This document shows positions 19,459-29,913 of a stretch of DNA of 64,000 nt, piece after piece. The notes beneath the pieces are model-generated. The model was not told where the DNA came from and searched no databases. It saw only the letters and a list, made by a program, of their open reading frames with translations. Every line of letters begins with the position of its first letter. Within the stretch, counting starts at the first letter, position 1. The stretch lies in assembly GCA_947624355.1 (NCBI GenBank), contig CANQKI010000004.1, positions 1 to 64,000 on the forward strand. Reading direction: 5' to 3'. The position numbers and the translations under genes are program-made. This DNA is from an uncultured Clostridia bacterium (GTDB taxonomy: Bacteria; Bacillota; Clostridia; Christensenellales; Aristaeellaceae).

Positions 19459-20957
19459 GCCTCATTCACCTCCCGCACAACTTTCTTGATGCGCCTGATG
19501 ACAGGCGGAAGCAGAAGCAGAAGCAGCACAACGGTAAAGATCCAGCCGATATTCTGTTCCACAATTTCTTTCCGGTGGAATTTCCAGGCCTCGGAGTAGT
19601 TTTTCGTATCCCGGGCGATGCGGAAGTAGTCCTGGGCCTCTTCGTATTGCTCCTGCTGGAGCAGCGCCCGGCCCACACCCACGTAGGCCACATCCAGGTT
19701 GCTGTTTTGCTGCAGCACCTGCTGCCACACATCGGCGGAAGCGTCATATTCGCCCTTGCGGTACAGGTCGGTGGCCTCATAGATGAGGGTGCCGTAATTG
19801 GTAGGCGTCATGATTGTTACGGCGCATTCCTGGGCGTCCAGCACCAGCAGGTCGGTATTCATGTGCTCCAGCGCCACGGGCCGGATGAAATAGCCGTCCA
19901 TATTGCCGATGCCGCCGAAAGCCCAAAGCAGGTTGCCCTGCTGGTCATAGCCGAAAAGCCGGTTGTGGGTGGAATCCAGGGCCACATAGATTTCGTTCTG
20001 CAGCGCCGTGATATCCACAAACCTGCTGGGGCCGGAATTGGTAATATTGAGGTTGCCGGCGGCCCACTGCTGGTCGCCGATGGGCAGGGTGGCAATGCCG
20101 TTTTCCACCAGGATGTTGCTGCCCACGCCGTTCAGGCGGCGGATGGGCTTTGCCTGGCCGCCCTTGAGCTCGTTTTCGTCAAAGGTTTTGGTAACGACGT
20201 AGAAGAAGCCCTTCTCGTCGATCGCCACGTTGTCGTATTCGGTGGGCACAAAGGATTCCTGCTGCGCGCGCTGCTCCTTCGTGGAAAGGAGCTTCCAGAT
20301 ATATTCGTACCAAACCACCCGAACCTCGCTGGCGCCGATGAAGCCGGAGAAGGTGCCGTCCATTTCGTATTTGATCAGGCCCTTGTTGACGTTCTTGCCC
20401 TGCACATACAGGCGGCCCGACGTATCCGCCACCAGCTTGGAGGGCAGATATTCCTGGGTCTGATCAAAGGTGGCGTCCTCCGGGCGCACGAAAATGAGGA
20501 GCACGTTGCAGTCCTTATCCGTTTTCACGATGCGGTGATTGTTGGTATCGGCAATGAACATATCGCCGTTTTCAGCCACGAAAATATCCTGGGGACCGGA
20601 AAAGGTATTGGGCTCGCCCTCCCCCGCGAAGGAATCGATGATCCGAACGAGGGAATACTGCAGGCCATCGCGTTTGACCTCCAGAATGCGGTTGTTGCCC
20701 GTATCGCAAATGTAGATTTTATCCCCCTGCACGAACAGGCCCTGAGGATTGCGCATGGGCGTTTCCAGCCCAAGGGAACTGGAGGTCAGCACGGTTTCCG
20801 GGCGGTAAGCGTCCGGCGAATGGAGAATATCGCCCCAGTAATCGTAAGTGTATGTATAGCTTACTTCCACGCCGTCCAGGGCCTGGGCGGCAATCGGGCC
20901 GGCCAGAAGACAAACCGCCAGCAGGCAAACCATCAGGCGCTTGAATGCTTTTTTCAT
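19455..20957 (-). CDS. Secreted NHL-type beta-propeller plus TPR protein with C-terminal TM anchor
   Basis: Signal peptide; repeats MRNPQGLFVQGDKIYICDTGNNRILEV, FSGPQDIFVAENGDMFIADTNNHRIVK; TPR-like ATDLYRKGEYDASADVWQQVLQQNSNLDVAYVGVGRALLQQEQYEEAQDYF; C-terminal TM. Confidence 0.8.
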   Translation of the reverse strand: MKKAFKRLMVCLLAVCLLAGPIAAQALDGVEVSYTYTYDYWGDILHSPDAYRPETVLTSSSLGLETPMRNPQGLFVQGDKIYICDTGNNRILEVKRDGLQYSLVRIIDSFAGEGEPNTFSGPQDIFVAENGDMFIADTNNHRIVKTDKDCNVLLIFVRPEDATFDQTQEYLPSKLVADTSGRLYVQGKNVNKGLIKYEMDGTFSGFIGASEVRVVWYEYIWKLLSTKEQRAQQESFVPTEYDNVAIDEKGFFYVVTKTFDENELKGGQAKPIRRLNGVGSNILVENGIATLPIGDQQWAAGNLNITNSGPSRFVDITALQNEIYVALDSTHNRLFGYDQQGNLLWAFGGIGNMDGYFIRPVALEHMNTDLLVLDAQECAVTIMTPTNYGTLIYEATDLYRKGEYDASADVWQQVLQQNSNLDVAYVGVGRALLQQEQYEEAQDYFRIARDTKNYSEAWKFHRKEIVEQNIGWIFTVVLLLLLLPPVIRRIKKVVREVNEA

Positions 20958-20978
20958 CGCGGTCTTCCTTTCTGTGCG

Positions 20979-21893
20979 TTAATCCTTCAGGCCCGAAGTG
21001 GCCATGGTTTCAAGAATCTGGCTTTGGGAGAGAATGAAGGTAACGATGGGCACCAGCATCACGACCACCGTAACGGCCGCCGCCTGACCGGTGCGGGCAA
21101 TGCCGCCGGACTGAATCTGCTGGAGCGCGTACACCAGCGTCTTCTTCGCCTCGGAATACACCACCGTGGAGGCCTTGGTGTTCCACAGGTTCTGAACGGA
21201 GAAGATGATCAGCGTCAGCCAGGCGGGCTTCACGTTGGGCATCACGATGGTCCAGAAAATTCGGAATTCCTTCGCGCCGTCGATTTTGGCCGATTCCAGC
21301 AGCGCCGTGGGCAGGCCCTCCATAAACTGCTTCATCAGGAACAGCCCCATGGGCGAAGCGAACGCGGGAAGGATAATGGCCCAGTAGGTGTCGATCATGC
21401 CCAGCCGGCTCATCAACAGGTAATTGGGGATGGCCGTCACGTAACCGTTGAACATCAGGGCCACCACAACCACGTTGAAGAACGTTTTTCCGCCCGGAAA
21501 ATCGTACTTGGCCAGCACAAAGGCGGCCATGGACGCAATCAGCAGATGCCCCACCGTGCCGAGCACCGTAATCATAACGGTGTTGGAAATATACCGGGAG
21601 AAGGGCACCCAGCTCTGCCCCAGCGTCACCACGAGGTCGGAGAAGTTATCCAGGGTGGGATGCCGCGGGAAAAGCGTGGGCGGGAAGCGGAAGAGCTCAT
21701 CCAGGGGCTTGAGCGCGCTGCACACCGAGAAAACCAGCGGGAACGCCATCATCAGCGCCACAATCAGCAGCAGCAGATAGATACCGAAATCGCCGATGCG
21801 GGAACGGTTGGGCTGACGGCGCCGGTTGGTTTTTTTGCCTGCGTTTTGCAGCTTGGCAACCTTGGCGGGAACAACGATCTTGTTCTGACTCAT
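20979..21893 (-). CDS. Carbohydrate ABC transporter permease
   Basis: MGLFLMKQFMEGLPTALLESAKIDGAKEFRIFWTIVMPNVKPAWLTLIIF. Confidence 0.9.
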   Translation of the reverse strand: MSQNKIVVPAKVAKLQNAGKKTNRRRQPNRSRIGDFGIYLLLLIVALMMAFPLVFSVCSALKPLDELFRFPPTLFPRHPTLDNFSDLVVTLGQSWVPFSRYISNTVMITVLGTVGHLLIASMAAFVLAKYDFPGGKTFFNVVVVALMFNGYVTAIPNYLLMSRLGMIDTYWAIILPAFASPMGLFLMKQFMEGLPTALLESAKIDGAKEFRIFWTIVMPNVKPAWLTLIIFSVQNLWNTKASTVVYSEAKKTLVYALQQIQSGGIARTGQAAAVTVVVMLVPIVTFILSQSQILETMATSGLKD

Positions 21894-22828
21894 GTTCCAA
21901 CCCTCCTCAGCGCGTTCTGAATCGCCTTGTTGCAGAAGATCATGACCAGGAACAGCAGCGTGGCAATGGCCGACGCGTAACCCATGTCAAAACGGGTGTA
22001 GCCGTAGTCGAACAGGTGGGTAACCACCGTGCGGGCAGCATAGTCCGTGCTGGGGTAGCCGGCCAGCGCCATGGGCACGTCGCATACGCCGAACGCCTGG
22101 GTAATGGCCATGACCGCGCCGAACAGAAGCATGGGCTTCATGTTCGGAAGCGTGATGTAATACAATTCCTGCCAACGGTTGCGGATGCCGTCCACATAGC
22201 CGGCCTCGTACTGGGCGCGGTCCACGCCCTGCAGGCCGGCCACGAAGGCCAGGAAGCCCGAGCCCATGCTCATCCACAGAATGACCACGATGATAACCGG
22301 CATGATGTATTCCGGGCTGAGCAGCCACAGGATCGGCTGATCGATGAACCCCAGATTCATCAGGATGGAATTCATATAGCCGTAAGCATCGCCGCGGAAA
22401 ATGATGGAGAAAATGTAGTAGGCATTTCCCGCGATGGAAGGCGCGTAAAACACTACCACGGCCGCCGTGCGGATCCACCTGGGAAGCTCGTTGATGAACC
22501 AGGCGAAGGCAAAGGAGAGGATGTAGCCCAGCGGGCCGGTAATGACGGCAATTACAAAGGTATTTGTAACGGCCTTGAGGAACACGTCATCCTGCAGAAT
22601 CAGATTGACATAATTCTGGACGCCGATGAATTTCGCGGGTTCCAGAATGTTGTAGTAGGTGAAGCTGTAGAAGATGGACGTAAGCATCGGCAGGATGTAA
22701 AACGCCACGAACAGAATCGCATAGGGCAGCAGGAACAAATAGCAGACTTTCATGTGCTTCGCCTTGTCCCATGCAATTTCGGCGTTACGTCTTTTCAGGG
22801 CCGCGTACTTGCTGATAAACTGGCTCAT
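21890..22828 (-). CDS. Sugar ABC transporter permease
   Basis: YLFLLPYAILFVAFYILPMLTSIFYSFTYYN...AQYEAGYVDGIRNRWQELYYITLPNMKPMLLF. Confidence 0.9.
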   Translation of the reverse strand: MSQFISKYAALKRRNAEIAWDKAKHMKVCYLFLLPYAILFVAFYILPMLTSIFYSFTYYNILEPAKFIGVQNYVNLILQDDVFLKAVTNTFVIAVITGPLGYILSFAFAWFINELPRWIRTAAVVVFYAPSIAGNAYYIFSIIFRGDAYGYMNSILMNLGFIDQPILWLLSPEYIMPVIIVVILWMSMGSGFLAFVAGLQGVDRAQYEAGYVDGIRNRWQELYYITLPNMKPMLLFGAVMAITQAFGVCDVPMALAGYPSTDYAARTVVTHLFDYGYTRFDMGYASAIATLLFLVMIFCNKAIQNALRRVGT

Positions 22829-22849
22829 TGCTTCTTCCCTCCTCCCTTG

Positions 22850-25756
22850 TTATTCCAGCGGCAGGCCGAATTCCTGACGCTTTTTGATAATCTCTTCATT
22901 AATCGTGCGGGCGTAATCGAGAATTGTTTCGCGCTGGTCCGTCCGTTCGTTGACGACCTTGCGGATGGCGTTGGTCAGGTGGCGGTTGGTGTAGTAGCCG
23001 CCCGCGACCTCGCGGAAGCCCACGGCCCACTTCATCTGCTCGCGGATGACCTGCAGCTGTTTTTCGCTCCAGGCGAGCTGCTCGATAGCGGCGCGGTTAG
23101 CCGTGGCGTAACGGGCGGAGGAACCCAGCACGGATTCGATTTCGCGGCCGAAACGCACCTGGGCGTCCGTGGATACCCACCACTTCATGAACTCCCAGCA
23201 GTTCTTTTTGATCGTTTCGTTGTCCGTTGCGATCATCATGCAGCAGGCGCCCTGGCTGTGGCCGGAATGATCGATATAGGTGACGCCGTTCTCGTCCGTC
23301 CTCTCGGTGCCCGGCAAAATGGCGATATTCCACAGGCCGCGGATTTCCGGGGCGGACACAGTCAGGGTGTTGAAGGTGGTATAGTCGAAGATGCCCATCG
23401 GCATTTCGCCCGAACGGAAACGGCTTACGAAGTCGAAGACCGTCGGCAGGCCATAGTCGTTGTAAAGGGAGGTATACATTTCGAAGGCCTTGACGCCCGC
23501 CTCCGTGCCGACCGTAGTCTTGAGGGCGCGTTCATCGTAAATCGTGCCGCCGTTCTGGTAGAGCATGGCGTAATAGGTGGCCAGATTGGGGTTGACGATA
23601 TCCGGATAGGGAATACCGATGGCCATGTTCGCGCCCTGCAGTGTGGGCAGCATGGCAATCAGCTCTTCCCAGGTCTCGGGCACCGGGAGGCCGTACTCTT
23701 CCAGAATATCCGAACGATAGAACAGCACGTTGCAAAGCTGCGTTTCGGGAAGGGCATACAGGCCGCCTTCAAACTCGAAGGCCGCATACGCGCTGGGGTA
23801 GAAGTCCGCCAGCACTTCATCCACGCCTTCAAACTGCCGCAGGTCCTCCGCGGAGTGGCGCAGAGCATAGTTGACGGGGTTCCACGAATCGGTGGACACC
23901 ACAACGTCCGGGCCGTTTCCCGCCACCACGGCGCTGAGCAGCGCGCCCGGGTCAACCAGCTTCACGTTCACCTTGATGCCCGTCTGGGGCGTGAAGGTAT
24001 CGTCCACCATGGTTTTCAGGATGGTGCTCTGGTCGCGCCCGGTCAGGATCCAGATTTCAATCGTGTTGTCCGCGGATTCCGTGCCCGTGTAAACGTCGCC
24101 CAGGGCGTTATAGTCCACCTGGTAGGAAGCCACGCAGGAACGGATTTCGTGCAGCAGCGTGGTGAACATATTTTCACGCTTGACGTTGACCTTGGCGTTC
24201 GTGCCCGAAATCACAATCTTGTCTATATCCAGCTTTGTCTCGCTCATGGACTGCATAGCCGTACCAAGGGAGGTGATATTGTCCTTGAAGTTCGTGAAGA
24301 CCTGAGTGATCTTGTCCGGATCGTCCACAAAGTCTTCCAGCTGAACGGCGAGGGTCTGGGCGACGGCCACGCGGTCGGACTTCTGGCCGGTGATGCGCAC
24401 GGCGTCGTCCACCAGCTTATAAAGGATCTTGCTTTCCAGCGCCATCGCGTCGATGACATCGGGATATACATCCTTCAGTTTATAATCCCGGAAACGGTCG
24501 GGCGTCACGCCGGTGAGTACCAGGATCTTGCGGTAAACCTGATTGAGACGGTAAATGCTCTCATCCATAGCGGAAAGAATGCCGCCCATATCCCCCATGG
24601 TGGCTTCCAGGCGCACCGTGTGAGTGCCCTTTGTCAGATAGAACTGATAGGGCGTCCCCTCCTGATCGGAAAGCGTCATGGAATTCCAGGCATTGGCATA
24701 GGCAAACACGATATTTTCCATCTCGGCGAAGGGGATCTCCCCGTCCAGATAGAGGGAACGGCAGGAAAGGCTGCCGCGGGAATAATTCTGCCGGGCTTTG
24801 ATGGTGATGTTGTAGAAGCCGTCCTCCGGCACGGAAAATTCCCATTCAATCCACTGGCCGGCATTGCGCCAGGCATCGCCGCCGATATAGTTGAGGACGG
24901 TATGATATACATCGTAGGGCTCCGTGGCGGGAGAAGACCGGTCATACCGGGGATAAAGGGAGGGCGAAGAGCGAACGGTGGAATCCTCTCCCTGCACGTC
25001 CTCCACATACCCTTGGGCGGCGGGAGACATGCCGCCCGTCGGCTTTGTCGCGAGATATCCGTCATAAGAAAGGCGTTTAAAAGGCGCCTCCAGCGTGAGC
25101 GAACCCAGGATCATCGGTTCGCTCGTCGCTTCCAGTGTCAGGGTATTTTCGCCCTTTTCGAGATAGAAGCGGTAAGGCTCGGTATTGTAGCCGCGGGAAT
25201 CCTTGCAGTAAGCGCTCTGCCAATCGAACACTTCGGTCTGCGTCGGGCGGATTTCGTTGCCCTGGTTATCCGTGCGCACCTCGCCGCCGTTCCCCCACAT
25301 GCGGGTGAAGGTAAGGGTATCCGCCCCCGTAAAAGGAACAGCGCCGTTGATATAAAGCGCTCGCTCCATATCCACGCCGCGGGAAGGGACCGTTTTGTAA
25401 TTGAGGCTGATGAAATAAAAGCCGCTTTCGGGCGCTTCAACCTTCCATTCGGCTTTGGATCCGCTGGCCATATACAGGCCTTCCTCCTGCATCTCCACTC
25501 CATCCGCGGGCAGAACGGAGGAAACGTCCACTTCGATGGTGGACTTTGCATCATTGGCCGCGGCATGGTCAGCCAGGTAATTGGCATAGGTATTCTCCCG
25601 GCCGATTCCTTCAATGCCGACGGACAAATCCGCCCCGGCGTATTTGTCGGCATAGCTTTCGGTACCGCTGGTCAGGCTGATGGCAACCACAGCGCCAATG
25701 ATGATGACCAATGCCGCTAACCACTTGACCCATCGTTTACTCCAGATCCGTTTCAT
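22850..25756 (-). CDS. Large extracellular solute-binding protein with N-terminal TM anchor and two beta-sandwich (CBM-like) domains
   Basis: Likely start MKRIWSKRWVKWLAALVIIIGAVVAISL at 25756. Two repeated modules (WKVEAPESGFYFISLNYK...FYLEKGENTLTLEAT and WEFSVPEDGFYNITIKARQ...FYLTKGTHTVRLEAT), then SBP domain (DVVVSTDSWNPVNYALRHSAEDLRQFEGVDEVLADFYPSAYAAFEFEGGLYALPETQLCNVLFYRSDIL). Confidence 0.85.
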   Translation of the reverse strand: MKRIWSKRWVKWLAALVIIIGAVVAISLTSGTESYADKYAGADLSVGIEGIGRENTYANYLADHAAANDAKSTIEVDVSSVLPADGVEMQEEGLYMASGSKAEWKVEAPESGFYFISLNYKTVPSRGVDMERALYINGAVPFTGADTLTFTRMWGNGGEVRTDNQGNEIRPTQTEVFDWQSAYCKDSRGYNTEPYRFYLEKGENTLTLEATSEPMILGSLTLEAPFKRLSYDGYLATKPTGGMSPAAQGYVEDVQGEDSTVRSSPSLYPRYDRSSPATEPYDVYHTVLNYIGGDAWRNAGQWIEWEFSVPEDGFYNITIKARQNYSRGSLSCRSLYLDGEIPFAEMENIVFAYANAWNSMTLSDQEGTPYQFYLTKGTHTVRLEATMGDMGGILSAMDESIYRLNQVYRKILVLTGVTPDRFRDYKLKDVYPDVIDAMALESKILYKLVDDAVRITGQKSDRVAVAQTLAVQLEDFVDDPDKITQVFTNFKDNITSLGTAMQSMSETKLDIDKIVISGTNAKVNVKRENMFTTLLHEIRSCVASYQVDYNALGDVYTGTESADNTIEIWILTGRDQSTILKTMVDDTFTPQTGIKVNVKLVDPGALLSAVVAGNGPDVVVSTDSWNPVNYALRHSAEDLRQFEGVDEVLADFYPSAYAAFEFEGGLYALPETQLCNVLFYRSDILEEYGLPVPETWEELIAMLPTLQGANMAIGIPYPDIVNPNLATYYAMLYQNGGTIYDERALKTTVGTEAGVKAFEMYTSLYNDYGLPTVFDFVSRFRSGEMPMGIFDYTTFNTLTVSAPEIRGLWNIAILPGTERTDENGVTYIDHSGHSQGACCMMIATDNETIKKNCWEFMKWWVSTDAQVRFGREIESVLGSSARYATANRAAIEQLAWSEKQLQVIREQMKWAVGFREVAGGYYTNRHLTNAIRKVVNERTDQRETILDYARTINEEIIKKRQEFGLPLE

Positions 25757-25898
25757 AACGCCAGCTGACTCCTTTTCAAAGCACTTTTCTGCCAACCTGT
25801 ACTTTTGCGCGCGCAAACAAACCATTTCATAAGGGTATGATACAGTTTTTGCGATGCAAATGCTACTCAAATATTGCTCTGTTTGATTCAAATTTTGC

Positions 25899-25927
25899 TT
25901 GAAATATCGACCATTTTGTATTATAAT
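25899..25927 (+). promoter_or_regulatory. Sigma-A promoter for AraC/cupin regulator
   Basis: TTGAAA (25899-25904), 17 nt spacer, TATAAT (25922-25927). Confidence 0.7.
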
Positions 25928-26048
25928 TCGTATGGAATGAGACATTTATTTCTGTTTTTTTTTAGATGATTTTGTAGTTTTTTCCGCTTATGGCCGCTTT
26001 GTGTACGCCGTATGCGTGCAGAAAATGCAAACCGAGGTGATCGGTCTT

Positions 26049-27017
26049 ATGGATGAAGAGCGGGTTTTTCAGCCGGTGAACAACCGAACCCTGATTAACG
26101 AAAAGGACGCTTCCCTGCTTCGGTATGGCTACCGGATTATGCAGGACACCTACGAATTTGTAAGTTATCCTTCGAATTCCTCCATCAGGATCTGGAATTC
26201 CGCTACGGAAAGCGATCATTACGACACGCATCATCATTCCGCGGTGGAGGTCATCATGGGGGTGCGGGGTTCCGTACAAATCAAGGTGCCGCAAAAGGAA
26301 TTCGCCGTTATGCCCGGCGAAATCCTGTTTATTCCTTCCGTGATGCCCCACAGCCTCACCATGGGCGAGAACAGCGAAAGACACCTGTTTCTATTTGAAA
26401 TGGACTGCCTTCTTTCTATCCGGGATTTTTTGCTGCTCAACCCCATGCTGGCCTCCCCCATCTATCTGACAGCCTCTTTCGCTTCCATTGATTCCGTCCG
26501 GGCGCTGCTGAACCGGATCATTGAGGAATATCATACCGACCACCCCCTGAAAAATATGGTTATGTATACGCTGCTGTTGGAAATATACACCATTCTCGGG
26601 GACGAATACCTTCTTTCCTCCGCCGAGGGGACGCGCCTGCCGCTTGGAAAACGAAAGGAATATTGGGAACTTTTGCAGCATGTGATCGAATACGTGGATC
26701 AGCATTATATGGAAGATATCACGCTGGACGCCATCGCAACGGAGGCCGGGTTTTCAAAGTATCACTTTCTGCGCCTTTTCAAGAAGCTGACAGGCGATAC
26801 CTTCTATCACTACCTGTGCCAGAAACGGATTGCCATGGCGGAAAACCTGATGCGCCTTTCGGATTTCAGCATTTCCCAGATTGCCATGCGCACGGGCTTC
26901 AATTCCATTGCCACATTCAATCGGATTTACAAGGATATCCGGGGCATGACGCCCTCGCAATACCGTTCGCTCTACCATTTGCCCCATACGCTTCCCTCTC
27001 CCGGCGGCGCAAGGTAG
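26049..27017 (+). CDS. Cupin-AraC family transcriptional regulator
   Basis: Cupin-like HHHSAVEVIMGVRGSVQIKVPQKEFAVMPGEILFIPSVMPHSL; AraC HTH (ITLDAIATEAGFSKYHFLRLFKKLTGDTFYHYLCQKRI...TGFNSIATFNRIYKDIRGMTPSQYR). ATG 26049 has SD GAGGTGAT; ORF track starts at 26001. Confidence 0.9.
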   Translation: MDEERVFQPVNNRTLINEKDASLLRYGYRIMQDTYEFVSYPSNSSIRIWNSATESDHYDTHHHSAVEVIMGVRGSVQIKVPQKEFAVMPGEILFIPSVMPHSLTMGENSERHLFLFEMDCLLSIRDFLLLNPMLASPIYLTASFASIDSVRALLNRIIEEYHTDHPLKNMVMYTLLLEIYTILGDEYLLSSAEGTRLPLGKRKEYWELLQHVIEYVDQHYMEDITLDAIATEAGFSKYHFLRLFKKLTGDTFYHYLCQKRIAMAENLMRLSDFSISQIAMRTGFNSIATFNRIYKDIRGMTPSQYRSLYHLPHTLPSPGGAR

Positions 27018-27044
27018 CCCTTCTTTCCCGTTCGCTCAACAAAA

Positions 27045-27081
27045 AAACGCACGGCGTTCGCCTTGAACGATCCGTGCGTTT
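27045..27081. terminator. Bidirectional hairpin between convergent AraC and atpC
   Basis: AAACGCACGG (27045-27054) / CCGTGCGTTT (27072-27081), A-run upstream and T-rich downstream. Confidence 0.65.
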
Positions 27082-27095
27082 GTTTGTGTCGTGAA

Positions 27096-27497
27096 TTACC
27101 GTCCCACATGAATGCGGGTCAGGGCGCGTTTGAGCTTGGCCTCGACGATGGCGTAATTCCGGTCGTCGTGCTGCAGGGCGCGAAGCTGCTCCTCGGCGTG
27201 CTGCTGTGCCCTTTCGGCCCGGGCCACGTCGATGTCCTCCCGCCACTCAAAGGTGGTGGCCAGCACCCGCACATTGCCCCCGCTCACGCTGAGCAGCCCG
27301 CCGTTGCAGGCGGCGGCGCGGGTATTGCCGTTTTCGTCCGTCACCCGGGCTTCGCCGATGCCAAGGGGCGCGGCGTAATCGATGTGCCGGGCCAGGATGC
27401 ACACATCCCCGTTTACCGTGCGCAGGATGATTTTTTCCGCCAGGCCGTCAAACACCATCCGGTCGGGCGTCACAATCTGCAAATGAAAGGCCGCCAT
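27096..27497 (-). CDS. atpC: ATP synthase epsilon subunit
   Basis: MAAFHLQIVTPDRMVFDGLAEKIILRTVNGDVCILARHIDYAAPLGIGEARV; after atpD. Confidence 0.95.
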   Translation of the reverse strand: MAAFHLQIVTPDRMVFDGLAEKIILRTVNGDVCILARHIDYAAPLGIGEARVTDENGNTRAAACNGGLLSVSGGNVRVLATTFEWREDIDVARAERAQQHAEEQLRALQHDDRNYAIVEAKLKRALTRIHVGR

Positions 27498-27499
27498 GG

Positions 27500-28921
<1,422 letters not shown>

Positions 28922-29770
28922 TTACTGCTCGGCACCGGCAACGATTTCGGTGATTTCCTGGGTAATCGCGCCCTGGCGGGCACGGTTGAATTTCAGGTGC
29001 AGGTCGCTGATCATGGTGCCCGCGTTCTTGGTGGCGCTGTCCATGGCGTTGCGGCGGGCGGCCACCTCGCTGGCAAAGGAATCGCACAGGGCGCTGTACA
29101 GCCGCCCAGCCAGAAAATCAGGCAGCACCCGGCGGAGGGTTTCGGCGGGGTCGGGCTCGTAAACGGTGTCCACGGGCTTTTCATCCGCTTCATGCCCGGC
29201 GGGCTGAATGGGCAGCAGCTGTTCGATAGCAACTTCCTGGGCCATCATGGAACGGAAAGAGGTGTAGCAAAGGAAAATTTCGTCATATTCCTCTTTTTCG
29301 TACCCGTCGATGAGCCGCCGGGCGATCCTGTAACACAGGCTCACCGACAGGCCCTCCACCTTGACAAACTCGTCGCTGAGCAGTTCCACGCCCAGCCGGT
29401 GATACTTTTCAATGGCCTTCCGGCCGATAGGCAGCGCGCACCAGGGCGTTCCTTCGCTGTGGGCGGCCACACCCTTGAACACGTTGTTGTTGTAGCCCCC
29501 GGCCAGGCCACGCTCCCCCGCGATGATGACATAGCACCGGCGCTTCACCGGCCGGACCGCGGCAAAGGGAATATCCTCCCCCTGGCAGCTCCGCACGGCG
29601 GCGGCCATGGCCTCATGGGAAATGGCGGCGTAAGGCTTGCTGCTCTCCATGCGTTCCTTGGCCCGCCGCAGCTTGGAGGTGGCCACCAGCTGCATGGCCT
29701 TGGTGATCTGCATGGTGCTTTCCACGCTCTTGATGCGCAGCTTGATGTCCTTCATGGACGCACCCGCCAT
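28922..29770 (-). CDS. atpG: ATP synthase gamma subunit
   Basis: MKDIKLRIKSVESTMQITKAMQLVATSKLRRAKERM; C-terminal LKFNRARQGAITQEITEIVAGAEQ. Confidence 0.97.
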   Translation of the reverse strand: MAGASMKDIKLRIKSVESTMQITKAMQLVATSKLRRAKERMESSKPYAAISHEAMAAAVRSCQGEDIPFAAVRPVKRRCYVIIAGERGLAGGYNNNVFKGVAAHSEGTPWCALPIGRKAIEKYHRLGVELLSDEFVKVEGLSVSLCYRIARRLIDGYEKEEYDEIFLCYTSFRSMMAQEVAIEQLLPIQPAGHEADEKPVDTVYEPDPAETLRRVLPDFLAGRLYSALCDSFASEVAARRNAMDSATKNAGTMISDLHLKFNRARQGAITQEITEIVAGAEQ

Positions 29771-29783
29771 AAAATCCCTCCTT

Positions 29784-29828
29784 TTTGGGGCTTCGCCCCA
29801 AACCCGACCAGGGGAATGATTCCCCTGG
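29784..29828. repeat. Tandem perfect palindromes in the atpA-atpG intergenic region (REP-like)
   Basis: TTTGGGGC-TTC-GCCCCAAA (29784-29802) and CCAGGGGAA-TGA-TTCCCCTGG (29808-29828). Confidence 0.7.
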
Positions 29829-29913
29829 ACCCCACACCTGCGGAACGGAGTTTACCCTCCTGCACACAATGTGCCGCTGTTGCGCTTTATAAGGTTCACA
29901 AAACTCCCGACGT

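Noticed and set aside
16201-19599. Long plus-strand ORF of 1132 aa
   Set aside because: Antisense to the DUF5696-like and Yip1 genes; no recognisable protein features.
22016-25720. Long plus-strand ORF of 1234 aa
   Set aside because: Antisense to the large SBP and permease genes, which have clear motifs and SDs; shadow ORF.
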